From contig QZCP01000037.1 in the NCBI GenBank assembly GCA_003956705.1, positions 50,393 through 114,392 of the forward strand: DNA of 64,000 bases, in the 5' to 3' direction. Under the pieces are notes generated by a model. The model worked only from the letters and a program-made list of their open reading frames with translations, was not told where the DNA came from and made no database searches. Below, piece by piece: positions 40,501 through 51,090 of the stretch. The stretch is from Brevipalpus yothersi. Taxonomy: Eukaryota; Arthropoda; Arachnida; Trombidiformes; Tenuipalpidae. Position 1 is the stretch's first letter. Every line of letters begins with the position of its first letter. Position numbers and translations under genes: made by a program.

Positions 40501-42571
40501 GTGGCCAATGTGCCGATGTATCATTTCATCAAGTTGTAGCATGTTTTGATTGTTGATGGAAAGGAACGTAGAAATATTTCAAGAATGCTGGAATTTATCC
40601 TCAAGAAAAAGTTTCTTTCCAAAAAAAAGAAGAAAAAATGCTCTCTCTCTCCTCAAATCATGACTTGTTCATTCTGTATCTGTGGTCAAGAACTGATGAT
40701 CATCGGTAATAGATGAGAAGAGAGGAAAGTAAAGAATTGAATTCTTCATCTTAACAACACCAAGTAGTATTGCGTTCAAGTGGAATGATCATGATGGCTA
40801 TAATTATACGTTTCATTCGGTATAACCCATAAAATGATATGTTTCTTTCTCAGTGCTACTACTTCCATCGTCCAATGAATCCTGGTCAATCATTTGGGGT
40901 GAAAAGAAGCCCAAAATTTGCGATATATTTTGCTGATAGAAAGTTCTGAAGTTCACGAACGTAAAAAAAGAACAGAAAAATATCTTTTCTCATTTTTGGA
41001 TATACGTACGAATCACAATGTATCCACCACGATAAGTGATCCACAGGGCGGAACAAGTGGTGATGCTGATGATTTTTGGGTCCAAAAAATTACAGATAGT
41101 CAAGGGTCAGTTCAATGGTGACCTGACATTTGACGAAGTGATGGAGGGGGCAATAAGAAGAAGATGAAGGAAGAAGAGCAATTGGGCTCGGAGAAGAGAG
41201 AAAGAATCAACGTCCGCATCCAAGCGAACATAACAAGGCTAATATTTTTTTCCTCATCTTCTACTACTATCACTTTGAGCTTTTTTAAGTAGATCTTCTT
41301 TATCATTCTCCCATGATCATCACCGTGATCTGATCATCATCATATTTTGGATGTATCATCCAGAGGAAGAAAGAGAGAGAGAGAGGGAAGAAATGTTCCG
41401 TAGAGATGTTCCATCATGATGATGAATGTATGATCCCATGTTAAGTGGGGACAAATTTGAAGGGGCCAAGAAGAAGAGGCAAACTTTTTTTTTCCTTTGG
41501 CAACAAAATGATCTTACTCGAAAAATCTTCAACACAACAAGCCTCATCATAAACAATTTGTTCTGAAATGGGAACAAAAATTGCCTATAGACACTGGCCT
41601 TTGACCACTATAAAGCTCATCCATCTGATGTCCAATGATCCTTGTTGGCCACAAGTGAGCATCAGCGCTCAGTATCAGCAATCGCAAAGTCTATGGTGTA
41701 ACAAGCAGCCAATTTTGAGTGTATATTAAGATGCTGTGTTATGTAGAGAGAGCACATCATTGTTCAGGAAGCGGATAATATCGATACATGACCTCCAAAC
41801 TTTTGACTCTCACACAGCTACCACCACCATCATCATCAGTATCAGAATCATCATCAAAATTGATAATGATAAATGACATCGCCACCAAGAGTCTCTCGAA
41901 ATAGTCTCTTCACGAACTTCACCACTAACTACTGTGTGTATGTATACATGCAGAGTGGTCAACATTAAATGTAATCATTTACTTGGGCAAAAGAGAAAAT
42001 TTACTTCCATCCTATTAGACTGAGAGATCATTGATTGCAGTGGTTTACTTAAATTGGCCCGAATTCACATGAAACGAAGAGAGAGAAATAGATCAACTGG
42101 AATGATAAATATTTTTCTCTTTTTCTCGTTACTTTTCTTAGTTATTTTTCTTTTCTGTCCATCAAATTGTTTACTAACAGTCTTTCCATGATTATGATCC
42201 CCACAATCATCATACCCATCGGATAGGAACCATGAATTTTTTTGCTTTTTTGTTTCCAAAAATTTTCAGTCCCGAATTCATATTTATTGGTTGGCACGAT
42301 AAGATAAATTTCAAACCATCAGAAGCAATAAAGGATGACCAGACCAGAAGTTTTGATTTCGTGTGAAGCGTATACATATATATGATTCAGAATGAAGAAT
42401 ACTGGTATCAAGGTGCATATTTATATTGATAAATTCAGTGGCACACATATAAATGTGTGTATGTGTGTGTATACATGTGATCAAGAGAATGAATGATTCC
42501 AGCAGTATTCACCTTCAACGGCAATAACAGACTCCAAAAGTGAGATGGCAAAGAGAAGAGAAGCAAACGAA

Positions 42572-42572
<1 letters not shown>

Positions 42573-42602
<30 letters not shown>

Positions 42603-42603
42603 A
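42573..42603. repeat. (AAG)10 trinucleotide repeat
   Basis: 31 bp, pure. Similar shorter AAG runs occur at about 31118, 43201 and 57820. Confidence 0.9.
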
Positions 42604-43736
42604 TTGACATGGTTAATGATGTTTAGGATGGCCAAATTTGTTCCACGTTTGATTCAAAGCATTTCCATTCCCAATATGAATATATACATATGTGTGTGTA
42701 TGAGAGAGGATACATGTGTGTGTGTGTGTATGTAACCATCCACACTCACTCAGCTTGCGAAAATTTTTGTTCATTTTTGGCATGGTCCTAATTTATTAGC
42801 AGACTGTATATGTATGTAGTCTGATGTTATCGATTTTCCATTCTTCATTTATCATCGGTAAATATAATGAACAAGTGAAGCAAAATCAATGGGAATCAAG
42901 TAGGAAAAAGCCAAAGCAAGTCATTTGGAAGAACAAGCAAGCAGCAAACTGGGAAGAGAGAGAGAGAGAGAGAGAGACCAGATGATGATCATCATCAAAA
43001 TTCATCTTCCAAAAATGTTCCACCAAATTCTGTTGCAATGAATATTTACCTTCAGCAAAAGATAGATGCTAATACTTTTACTCTGATCATACTTGTATTA
43101 ATAGGAAGGAGAGAGAGAAAAAGAAGTGAAAAGTATACAAAATAATGAGAATGAAAATTGAATTCCAAAATCGATTCGTGAAATGATCAGTTTTGAGTAA
43201 AAAGAAGAAGAAGAAGAAGAAGTGAAAAGAAAAAAACTTTCTCTCATTTTTTTTCACTTTTATTTTTGTCTCTTCTCACAGATTGGTATGTGTGCATACT
43301 AACTAGCTAACTAAGTGAATGTTGTTCAAGGTTTGCTGAATGAAAAATTCATCTCTTTCTCTATCATTTTTTGTATCATCTTTGAAGATGAAATGAGAAA
43401 AAAATTTTCCACATCTTTTTAGCCTCACACAAGTTGGTTGACTAATTGTTTTTTTCACCTCAAATTCATTAAACATTTTTCTGCTCTCTCTCTCTCTTCC
43501 AACTTTTTTTCGGTCCCTTGTAAGCCACTCATTTGATTAGCAATTATAGTAATCATTTTACTGGTACAAGTCCAGCAGCAGAAGCATCAAACAACAATAA
43601 AAGAAAAAAACAAATCAGATATACATGAGCTCATTGCCATGAATGAGACTTGGAATCATCAGTCATTTCTTCATTATTATATACCAAATTGGCTTCTCTC
43701 TTGGCCCTCATTTTCAAGCTTCTGTCTCTGATGCTG

Positions 43737-43741
<5 letters not shown>

Positions 43742-43779
<38 letters not shown>
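43742..43779. repeat. (AG)19 microsatellite
   Basis: 38 bp, about 180 bp outside the gypsy element. Confidence 0.95.
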
Positions 43780-43785
<6 letters not shown>

Positions 43786-43959
43786 TTAAAGCATAAAAAT
43801 ATGCAAGAAACTGATAATGAAGCAGATTAGCATAAAGTCAAGTTTGGTAGTACAAAAAGTGGGAAAATGTTGAAAAAATTTTTGGCGCCAAATTTTCGTA
43901 GAAGAAGAATATTTCAATCCTAATTTTTCCTCTTCCCAATTCTATTGTTTCAATGTATA

Positions 43960-43963
43960 AATA
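43960..43963. repeat. Target-site duplication, left copy (AATA)
   Basis: AATA immediately outside the TGTAAG terminus, matching 47462-47465. Four bases is a usual duplication length for Ty3/gypsy integrases. Confidence 0.7.
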
Positions 43964-44543
43964 TGTAAGTTTAGGATTTAATTTCAAATTATATTCTCAA
44001 ATTCTAAAGGATAAATTAGATTTTTTAATTAAACATTAATCGATATCTTAGAAAACTGATCTTGTCATTAATCAATGTATTTCAATAATGATCTTTTTAT
44101 TATCTCTTCTTTCTTTTCTTTATCATTTTTCAACAATCCGTTAGTGTCCTGAACTTTTTCAACAATCTCATATTTCTTATTCTTGTGTATATGTTCCCAT
44201 AAATAAGGAAGTATGGGTTTAGCATAGCCCAGCATGTATGATGTTACGATACAATCCGATAAATAGATGAAGTATGGGTCTTGCACTATTGTTACGATAC
44301 AATCCAATAAATAGATAGAGTATGGGTTTTGCACCACCTAGAATATATGATGTTACGATACAATCCGATAAATAGATGAAGTATGGGTCTTGCACTATTG
44401 TTACGATACAATCCAATAAATAGATAGAGTATGGGTTTTGCACCACCTAGAATATATGATGTTACGATACAATCCAATAAATAGATGGAGTATGGGTTTT
44501 GCATTTAATAGAGTTAGCTTCAGCTTTCTCGATATACCTTACA
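43964..44543 (-). repeat. 3' LTR of the gypsy element (580 bp)
   Basis: Begins (minus strand) TGTAAGGTATATCG just after a short purine run, AGGGG, and ends CTTACA, followed by the AATA duplication. Its first 77 bp equal the 5' LTR remnant exactly. The U3 side contains 109-bp tandem repeats; the far side is AT-rich. The purine run before it is weak as a polypurine tract. Confidence 0.8.
44240..44512. repeat. 109-bp tandem repeat inside the LTR (about 2.5 units)
   Basis: Units start at 44240, 44349 and 44458 (exact period 109), each beginning GATGTTACGATACAATCC. Each unit is a dimer of related 51-bp and 58-bp halves that share TTACGATACAATCC(G/A)ATAAATAGAT. A further degenerate half-unit (AGTATGGGTTTAGCA) lies at about 44210-44226. 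The third unit runs into the LTR terminal segment. Confidence 0.92.
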
Positions 44544-44644
44544 CCCCTGGACTTTAGAGTTCCATCGGTAGATGGTTGTGAAATATTAATGTGTGATATT
44601 CGGGATAGTCAAATACAATATAGAAATTTTCATGAGGCTCACTT

Positions 44645-47422
44645 TTACTCTACTTGATAATAAGGATGCATTTGTTCAGCATTAATCAAATTGTTTTTTC
44701 TCACATTATTTGGTATGTCGAGTCGAAAAGAGTTTTCAGATAGTTTCTCAATTATTCTGAATGGACCTATTCTTCTAGGCTCAAGTTTACCCATTGAATG
44801 TGCATCAATGAGAACTAAATCATTCAGTTTGAAGTCATAAGATTTGTGTCTTCGATCATAGTTTGATTTATTCTTCTCATGCATCTTCTTGGAATTTTCA
44901 TAGGCTAAGTTTCGAGCTTCATGCAAATTGGGAACATTTTTCAGAGAGTTCTCAAAAACTGCAACTCCAGTCAACAAGAATTTTGGTGAAAATCCTGTCG
45001 ATTCGTGAACAGAATTGTTATATTCATCAATGCATACATCAACTAAACTTGTCCAAGATTTTGTTGGATTCTCATAAATTCTACATCTCAATCGATCAAC
45101 TATAGTCTGATTTGCTCTTTCAACCATTCCATTGCTTTTCGGTGTATGCGGTGGAGTGAAAGTAATCTCAATATTCAGTGAAGAAAGAAAGTTTTTAAAT
45201 GTCTTGGAGGATATGGATGGATAATTATCACTTAGAATAAGATTAGGCTTGGCAATTTTCGAAATCAATTTGATCAAATTGGTGAAATCTTTTGCTTTCT
45301 GGGTACGAGAGGTAATTGCCCATATAAAACGAGAGAAATGATCAATTGCTAAATGAAGGTATTTTTGTTTTGAATTATAACCTTCGAAGCCACCTACTGT
45401 ATCAATGGAAATTATTTCGAATGGATTCTTCGGAATACCTATGGTTGACAGAGAACCTAATTTGGGAGATCTTGTCCTTCGATTGTACTGGCAAGATTCA
45501 CAGGCATCAATGAACTTTTTTACATCTTTGGTCATGTTCGACCAATAATAAGTTTTTGCTATCATTTGAAGAGTCTTTTTCGTACCGATATGGCCAAAGT
45601 TATTATGAAATTCTGAGATTAATTTTTGTCTCAATGCTTCAGGCACATACTTTTGATAGAATAGTCCATTTTTTCGAACAGATATTCCGTCAACATCTGT
45701 ATTTTTAGGAATATGCATTTTCTTATCAATTTCATGTTGTTGTTTCTGCTTCATCTCACTAATTGTGAGGAGATTGACAATCTTTGTGTGCTTTTCATGA
45801 TTGAACATTGTATTTGAATCATTTTGTGTGTTCATCTCACCTGTGGTGAGGAGATTGACAATCTTGGGGTGTTTGGAATGACTATGATTATCCAGAACTG
45901 GGCTACGTGAAAGCGCGTCCGCCTCAACGTTTTGCTGCCCAGGTCTATACTGGATATCGAAGTCATATTGGCTGAGTTTTATTGACCAATTTATTAATCT
46001 CGATCGAGGTTTTTTGATTTTTCCTAACCACTGTAAAGCCTGATGATCAGTGACGACTGTGAATCTTTTGCCATACAGATAATGATGCCAATAATCGAGA
46101 GCTTCTACAATAGCTAAACATTCCAACTCACTTACAGAGTAGTTCAATTGATAAGGCAAAAGTTTCTTAGAAAAATATGCAACTGGATGAAGTTTTTCAT
46201 CTTTTCCATGCTGTTTTAGAACTCCTCCGATACCTATCCTACTAGCATCGGTCTGAACGATACAATGCTTCTCAGAATTATACATCATAAGCACAGGAGA
46301 CGAAGTTAGAATTTTCTTAATTTTTTCGAAAGCTAGCTTGCACTCATCATTCCATACAAATTCCGAAGATTTTCTGAGAAGGAAAAAGAATGGAGATAGA
46401 ATTTCTGTTACGTTTCTTATAAATTTCCGATAGTAATTAACTTTTCCGAGGAATCTCTGAAGAGACTTATGATCATGAGGGGGAGGGAATTTTTCAATTG
46501 CTATCACATTATTATTCAATGGGGCGATGAAATTTTCACTGATCCTATGCCCTAGATATTCTACTTCAGATTTGATGAAGAAACATTTGTCCAATTTAAA
46601 TTTGATATTATTCTTCTGGAATGCTATCAATGCTTTCTCCAAATGCTCGAAATGTTCTTCAAGTGTAGATGAAAAAATTAGTATCTCATCTATATAATTA
46701 GTACAAAAATCTTCTAAATTACTTTCTTTGATCACTCGGAAGAGTGCACGTTGGAATATCGCTGAACTATTCCGATATCCAAATGGCATTACGACCCTTT
46801 GAAATTTCTCTCTCTGAGTAACAAAGGCTGTTCTGGCAATATCTTCATTTCTCATTTTTATGTGCCAAAATCCACAGCTTACATCTAACACAGAAAAGTA
46901 TTTCTTCCCAGCGAGTCTATCAATTATATCTTCAATGCGTGGGAATGGATAATTATCAGCGATAGCTATCTTATTCAATTGTCGAAAGTCAATACAAAGT
47001 CTAGCCTTTTCACCCTCTGTTTTCTTACTTACAAGAGTTACGGGAAAAGAATAAGGTGAATTCGAAGGCTCAATCAGTTTATATTTCAGTAGTAATTGAA
47101 TCTGGTCATCAAGAAGTTTTTGGTCTCTCTCAGAACAACGATATGGTCTCAACGAAATCGGAATGTCGGATTTAAGATCCATCCTACAAGTTTCAATGCT
47201 GATAGAACCTACATCGTACTTGTGGGTAGCGAAGATGGACGAATGTTTAGATAAAAGATCATTTAGCCTTTTTTCAATTGAATCTTCATCAATTTTCGTT
47301 AAATTGACATGATTATGTAGAGAATTTGGTAGCAATTGAATTTCGTTTTCAACTATGGTTCCTTCAAAATCAATACGTTGAGAAATACAATCCAATAAAT
47401 AGATGGAGTATGGGTTTTGCAT
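44645..47422 (-). CDS. pol: Ty3/gypsy pol polyprotein: RT, RNase H, integrase (N-terminally truncated)
   Basis: An uninterrupted 925-codon ORF. Residues about 100-280 are reverse transcriptase (LVSKK at 130-134, RLCIDFRQLNK, first catalytic Asp in VLDVS at D180, MPFG at 212-215). The active-site box reads YIDE at 243-246 where YxDD is usual. Residues about 385-505 are RNase H with D392, E434, D459 and D502. A linker with a duplicated 27-residue unit follows (517-557). The integrase zinc finger has H606, H611, C641 and C644, and the catalytic core has D674, D732 and E768 with the D,D35E spacing. A GPF-containing C-terminal domain ends at residue 925. The first 14 codons come from LTR sequence, because the ATG at 47422 lies in the 77-bp LTR fragment joined in frame to pol. 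Protease and gag are missing. The retroelement assignment is certain; activity of this copy is doubtful. Confidence 0.95.
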   Translation of the reverse strand: MQNPYSIYLLDCISQRIDFEGTIVENEIQLLPNSLHNHVNLTKIDEDSIEKRLNDLLSKHSSIFATHKYDVGSISIETCRMDLKSDIPISLRPYRCSERDQKLLDDQIQLLLKYKLIEPSNSPYSFPVTLVSKKTEGEKARLCIDFRQLNKIAIADNYPFPRIEDIIDRLAGKKYFSVLDVSCGFWHIKMRNEDIARTAFVTQREKFQRVVMPFGYRNSSAIFQRALFRVIKESNLEDFCTNYIDEILIFSSTLEEHFEHLEKALIAFQKNNIKFKLDKCFFIKSEVEYLGHRISENFIAPLNNNVIAIEKFPPPHDHKSLQRFLGKVNYYRKFIRNVTEILSPFFFLLRKSSEFVWNDECKLAFEKIKKILTSSPVLMMYNSEKHCIVQTDASRIGIGGVLKQHGKDEKLHPVAYFSKKLLPYQLNYSVSELECLAIVEALDYWHHYLYGKRFTVVTDHQALQWLGKIKKPRSRLINWSIKLSQYDFDIQYRPGQQNVEADALSRSPVLDNHSHSKHPKIVNLLTTGEMNTQNDSNTMFNHEKHTKIVNLLTISEMKQKQQHEIDKKMHIPKNTDVDGISVRKNGLFYQKYVPEALRQKLISEFHNNFGHIGTKKTLQMIAKTYYWSNMTKDVKKFIDACESCQYNRRTRSPKLGSLSTIGIPKNPFEIISIDTVGGFEGYNSKQKYLHLAIDHFSRFIWAITSRTQKAKDFTNLIKLISKIAKPNLILSDNYPSISSKTFKNFLSSLNIEITFTPPHTPKSNGMVERANQTIVDRLRCRIYENPTKSWTSLVDVCIDEYNNSVHESTGFSPKFLLTGVAVFENSLKNVPNLHEARNLAYENSKKMHEKNKSNYDRRHKSYDFKLNDLVLIDAHSMGKLEPRRIGPFRIIEKLSENSFRLDIPNNVRKNNLINAEQMHPYYQVE
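45749..45877 (-). repeat. Internal 81-bp duplication in pol between RNase H and integrase
   Basis: Two copies, 27 codons apart, of a 14-residue unit KH(P/T)KIVNLLT(T/I)(G/S)EM (residues 517-530 and 544-557). At the DNA level both contain GAGGAGATTGACAATCTT on the plus strand. The frame is kept. Confidence 0.8.
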
Positions 47423-47461
47423 TTAATAGAGTTAGCTTCAGCTTTCTCGATATACCTTACA
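47385..47461 (-). repeat. Truncated 5' LTR remnant (77 bp)
   Basis: Identical over 77 bp to 44467-44543. Its outer end is the true LTR terminus (TGTAAGG, next to AATA). Its inner end breaks off at ATTGTAT and runs straight into pol coding sequence, marking the deletion joint. It supplies the ATG of the pol ORF. Confidence 0.85.
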
Positions 47462-47465
47462 AATA
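47462..47465. repeat. Target-site duplication, right copy (AATA)
   Basis: AATA immediately outside the CTTACA terminus, matching 43960-43963. In AT-rich DNA a 4-mer match alone is weak; it gains weight from the exact inverted termini. Confidence 0.7.
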
Positions 47466-48741
47466 TATTTATGGGTTGACATATATATGGGTTAAAATAG
47501 TAAGTAGATGTAATTGATGGATCGTAATCATAATTCTGTTTGTTTGTAAATAAATGAAAAGTTTTCCCCTTCTCAGACATGCATGTCCACAATACGGTGG
47601 ATGAATATATATTATTCATTATCATTTTCACGCATAAGCAATTCGTTTATGTCCACTGTTATCCACGATTTAATTCTATTGTCCATGTTCACCGAGTATC
47701 ATTTGATTTGTGGGTCCAGGAAATAGGATCCCAGTGAAAGTCCAGCCTCGTCTGTTTCTCCCCAAAAACGGAATCCACATGATATGATATGATTTAATCG
47801 TTCATATACAGACACACATGCATATGCATACAGAGAGAAATGATTATTGATTAGGTCAAAAGTTAAACGATTATATCCAGAATTTGTTAATATAATTTTT
47901 GGAAAACATGTCTGAACATCATGTATTGTATTCTATTTTTGAATGAAATATATGTATGTATAAATACATACACTTTTTGGGTGAAGAAAATGTGGAAAAA
48001 TTTTTCCAGTAACCGAGAAAAATTCATAATCATATGCAAGCAGGGTAAAAAGCAGATAGCATCTCCACTATTATTGCTATTACCCATTATTATTATTATC
48101 GTTATTATGATTATGATTATGATTATTATTTTCCCGTAAGTAACTGACATCTTTGAGAGAGAAAATTTTTCCGCTACAGACAAATACTTTTACTATTGTT
48201 TCAAAGTGATATTTAAGGTATGATAAACAATTTGTGTGTGTGTGTATTCCTTGTTCTTAGTTGTAACGATTGTTGTAATAGAAACATAGAGAATGAAAGA
48301 ATAACAATTGATTCACTCATTCAACAACCATCAAGAGTAATAGTTATAGTGTGTAAAATTGTCACCATAATAATCATTACAACTTTTAACCACATACATG
48401 TGAGCATTGTATAGCTAAAGACCATTTAAAATTATGCGGTGAAAACATTTATCGATAATTCTTCGCATAGGGAATACACTGGAGAGTGTTTCAAAATTTG
48501 AGAGCCCAAATCTTCAGGCTGAATCAACTATTAAGAATGTATGGAATGTATGCATATGCTATAGAATATTCAGGATATGTCAAAATTGAAAGTAGCATCA
48601 TTATAGTGTGTGTGTGTGTGTTTGGGCATATATACAGTCAAGATATGGAATATGGAAACGAGGATGCATGATTAACCTTAAAAATTTTCTCTCACTGACC
48701 AGCATCATAGCTGAAGGAATCACTATTTAAACATTGAAAGA

Positions 48742-48744
<3 letters not shown>

Positions 48745-48801
<57 letters not shown>
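48745..48801. repeat. (AG)28 microsatellite
   Basis: 57 bp, pure. Confidence 0.95.
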
Positions 48802-48804
<3 letters not shown>

Positions 48805-50335
48805 GTAGACTTAATTTTCACCCTCAAGACAATATTAAATATAATATTCATGCCTCCATGAACTTTACCACACGCACAGATATCAGTGTCTCTATCTTGA
48901 CCACAATCGGTGGTCGCTTATGAGTGAGAGAGTATATCAGTATATCAGGCAGGAACTTTTCCACCATAAAACTCATTATATCCCGCTATCATGTGACATC
49001 TTATTTTTCTTCTTCTCACATGTCAAATCATGGAGGCATATAGTGAAAAATTTGAAAAGGAGAGAGAGATAGAGAAACCAAAAAACTAATTATCATCATG
49101 ATGATGAGAGAATGAAAAATTCAGGATCATCTTAAAAGCCGATAGCAATAGAAGATTAGAAAGTGGAGTAAAAATTTTTCACTCATCTCTTACACTTTCT
49201 TTCCCAGCATCTTCATCTTCATCTTTCCACTTCACACACATTTATACACACATGAGTCCATTGGAGTGGATAGAGTTGCAAAGTAATAGTGATGGTGGAG
49301 AAACAGATAAAAGAATCTGCCAACAGGACCACCGAGTACAGCATGTGTGTGATGGGCTAAATCACTACCAGGAAGATGAAAAAGGAGAAGAAGAAGAAGA
49401 TAAACTCACAGACGATACAGCATCATTTATCATCATCTTGCTCATGAAAACTGTCTCTCTCTCCCTCTCTCACCAATACAGAATATTTTCTCATCTTTTT
49501 CGATCCTTTTCGATAAATGTTTAGTGAACACTTTATCCTATGAGAATGTCAAGGATGCATGTGTGTCTATGTGCATTTGGTGAACTCATATATGTAGTGC
49601 AAGTGGAACTATTGGACCGAATATTTGGGCCAAAAATGGGGTGATAACTACACAATTGATACCAAAAGAGTCCCGATGGATATTAATCGTGAAACGAGAG
49701 ATGATCAAGGAGCAAGTGATGATTACTCTTGATTACTCTCTCTCTCTCCAACTTTTGAAGACCCAAAGTGTTTGAATGTGTATGTGTATATATAGTTGTG
49801 CACGCGTTTGCGAGGCAAAAGATCCTTCAACTGATGCCTGTGATGGTGAAAATTTTCTTAAGTTGATATTGATGATACAGTTAATTGCGAAGATTGTTCA
49901 GTTAAATTGTGGATCAAGAGTGAGAGAGAGAGAGAAGAAGAGGAGAGATAAGATCAACAACCAAGATCATGTCAACTGTTTTTGCAATTCTTTATTTTAG
50001 CTTCTTCTAAATGAAACTAAATTCTCTCTTTCAGATCTCATTGCGTTAAACGCTTTTTGTTTTCCCATGCAAATTAGTCTCTCTTCTTCTCATTCTTACT
50101 CACTCAAAGGCTCTCTCTCTCTCTCTCTTTAACTTTTTCTTATGCTCACTCCTTGATTTGAAGAGAAAATTCTGTAAGAGAGAGAGAGAGAGAAGAGAGA
50201 GGGCAAGCATCAGCATGCCTGAGGGCAATCTTCCATCATCTTCTCTCTTCTCGCTCTCATTTCCTTTTTTTCAAGTTGGGTTCCTAACATCCTCACATGT
50301 CAACTCAGCTTGAATCTTGAATACGTATGATTTTG

Positions 50336-50339
<4 letters not shown>

Positions 50340-50430
<91 letters not shown>

Positions 50431-50814
50431 NNNNNNNNNNNNNNNNNNNNNNNNNNNNNNNNNNNNNNNNNNNNNNNNNNNNNNNNNNNNNNNNNNNNNN
50501 NNNNNNNNNNNNNNNNNNNNNNNNNNNNNNNNNNNNNNNNNNNNNNNNNNNNNNNNNNNNNNNNNNNNNNNNNNNNNNNNNNNNNNNNNNNNNNNNNNNN
50601 NNNNNNNNNNNNNNNNNNNNNNNNNNNNNNNNNNNNNNNNNNNNNNNNNNNNNNNNNNNNNNNNNNNNNNNNNNNNNNNNNNNNNNNNNNNNNNNNNNNN
50701 NNNNNNNNNNNNNNNNNNNNNNNNNNNNNNNNNNNNNNNNNNNNNNNNNNNNNNNNNNNNNNNNNNNNNNNNNNNNNNNNNNNNNNNNNNNNNNNNNNNN
50801 NNNNNNNNNNNNNN

Positions 50815-50898
<84 letters not shown>
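50340..50898. repeat. (CT)n array interrupted by assembly gap
   Basis: 91 bp and 84 bp of pure CT flank 384 N. Confidence 0.92.
50431..50814. other. Assembly gap (384 N) inside a CT array
   Basis: N run flanked by (CT)n at 50340-50430 and 50815-50898. The known flanks alone make this the longest dinucleotide array in the window (at least 175 bp). Confidence 0.97.
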
Positions 50899-50900
<2 letters not shown>

Positions 50901-51056
50901 GGGAACCGTTTTTCTAACTTCTCAAGCCCAATGAGAACTCAGGTTTTTCATCATCTCTCTCACTCATCAAACTAGAGAGAGAGAGAGCATCTCCCTTCTG
51001 TGTATTCTCTTTCACTCTGGAACCTTGTAAGATGTTCAAATGCTCGCCTTCTGAAG

Positions 51057-51058
<2 letters not shown>

Positions 51059-51087
<29 letters not shown>
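51059..51087. repeat. (AG)14 microsatellite
   Basis: 29 bp, 160 bp after the long CT array and in the opposite sense. Confidence 0.95.

Positions 51088-51090
<3 letters not shown>

Larger units (their letters stand above)
32399..43741. other. Intron 1 stretch without recognisable genes
   Basis: Contains the GA/CT and AAG arrays listed separately and several copies of GGATGCTG. ORFs at 32657-33064, 33208-33653 and 33759-34277 (minus) are read through pyrimidine-rich or A-rich tracts and show compositionally biased proteins, not domains. Confidence 0.5.
43964..47461 (-). mobile_element. Internally deleted Ty3/gypsy-type LTR retrotransposon
   Basis: A 3,498-bp element on the minus strand inside intron 1. 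Termini are TGTAAG at 43964 and CTTACA ending at 47461, an exact inverted pair, flanked by AATA on both sides as a 4-bp target duplication. In transcription order it has a 77-bp remnant of the 5' LTR, a pol ORF, and a full 580-bp 3' LTR. The distal 5' LTR, primer-binding site, gag and protease are absent. The 77 bp shared by the two LTR copies are identical and pol has no stop, both signs of a recent insertion. Because the target duplication surrounds the shortened element, either the deletion happened in place or an already deleted copy was inserted. Enzymes would have to come from a full-length relative for it to move. Confidence 0.88.

Noticed and set aside
44068..44504. Overlapping small minus-strand ORFs with repeated NPYSIYLLDCIV-like peptides
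   Set aside because: These are the 109-bp LTR tandem repeats read in different frames. The period is not a multiple of three and they lie inside the LTR.
47385..47461. The two 77-bp repeats as complete, very short LTRs
   Set aside because: The left copy continues as a 580-bp LTR to a matching TGTAAG terminus and AATA duplication, so the right copy is a truncated LTR.
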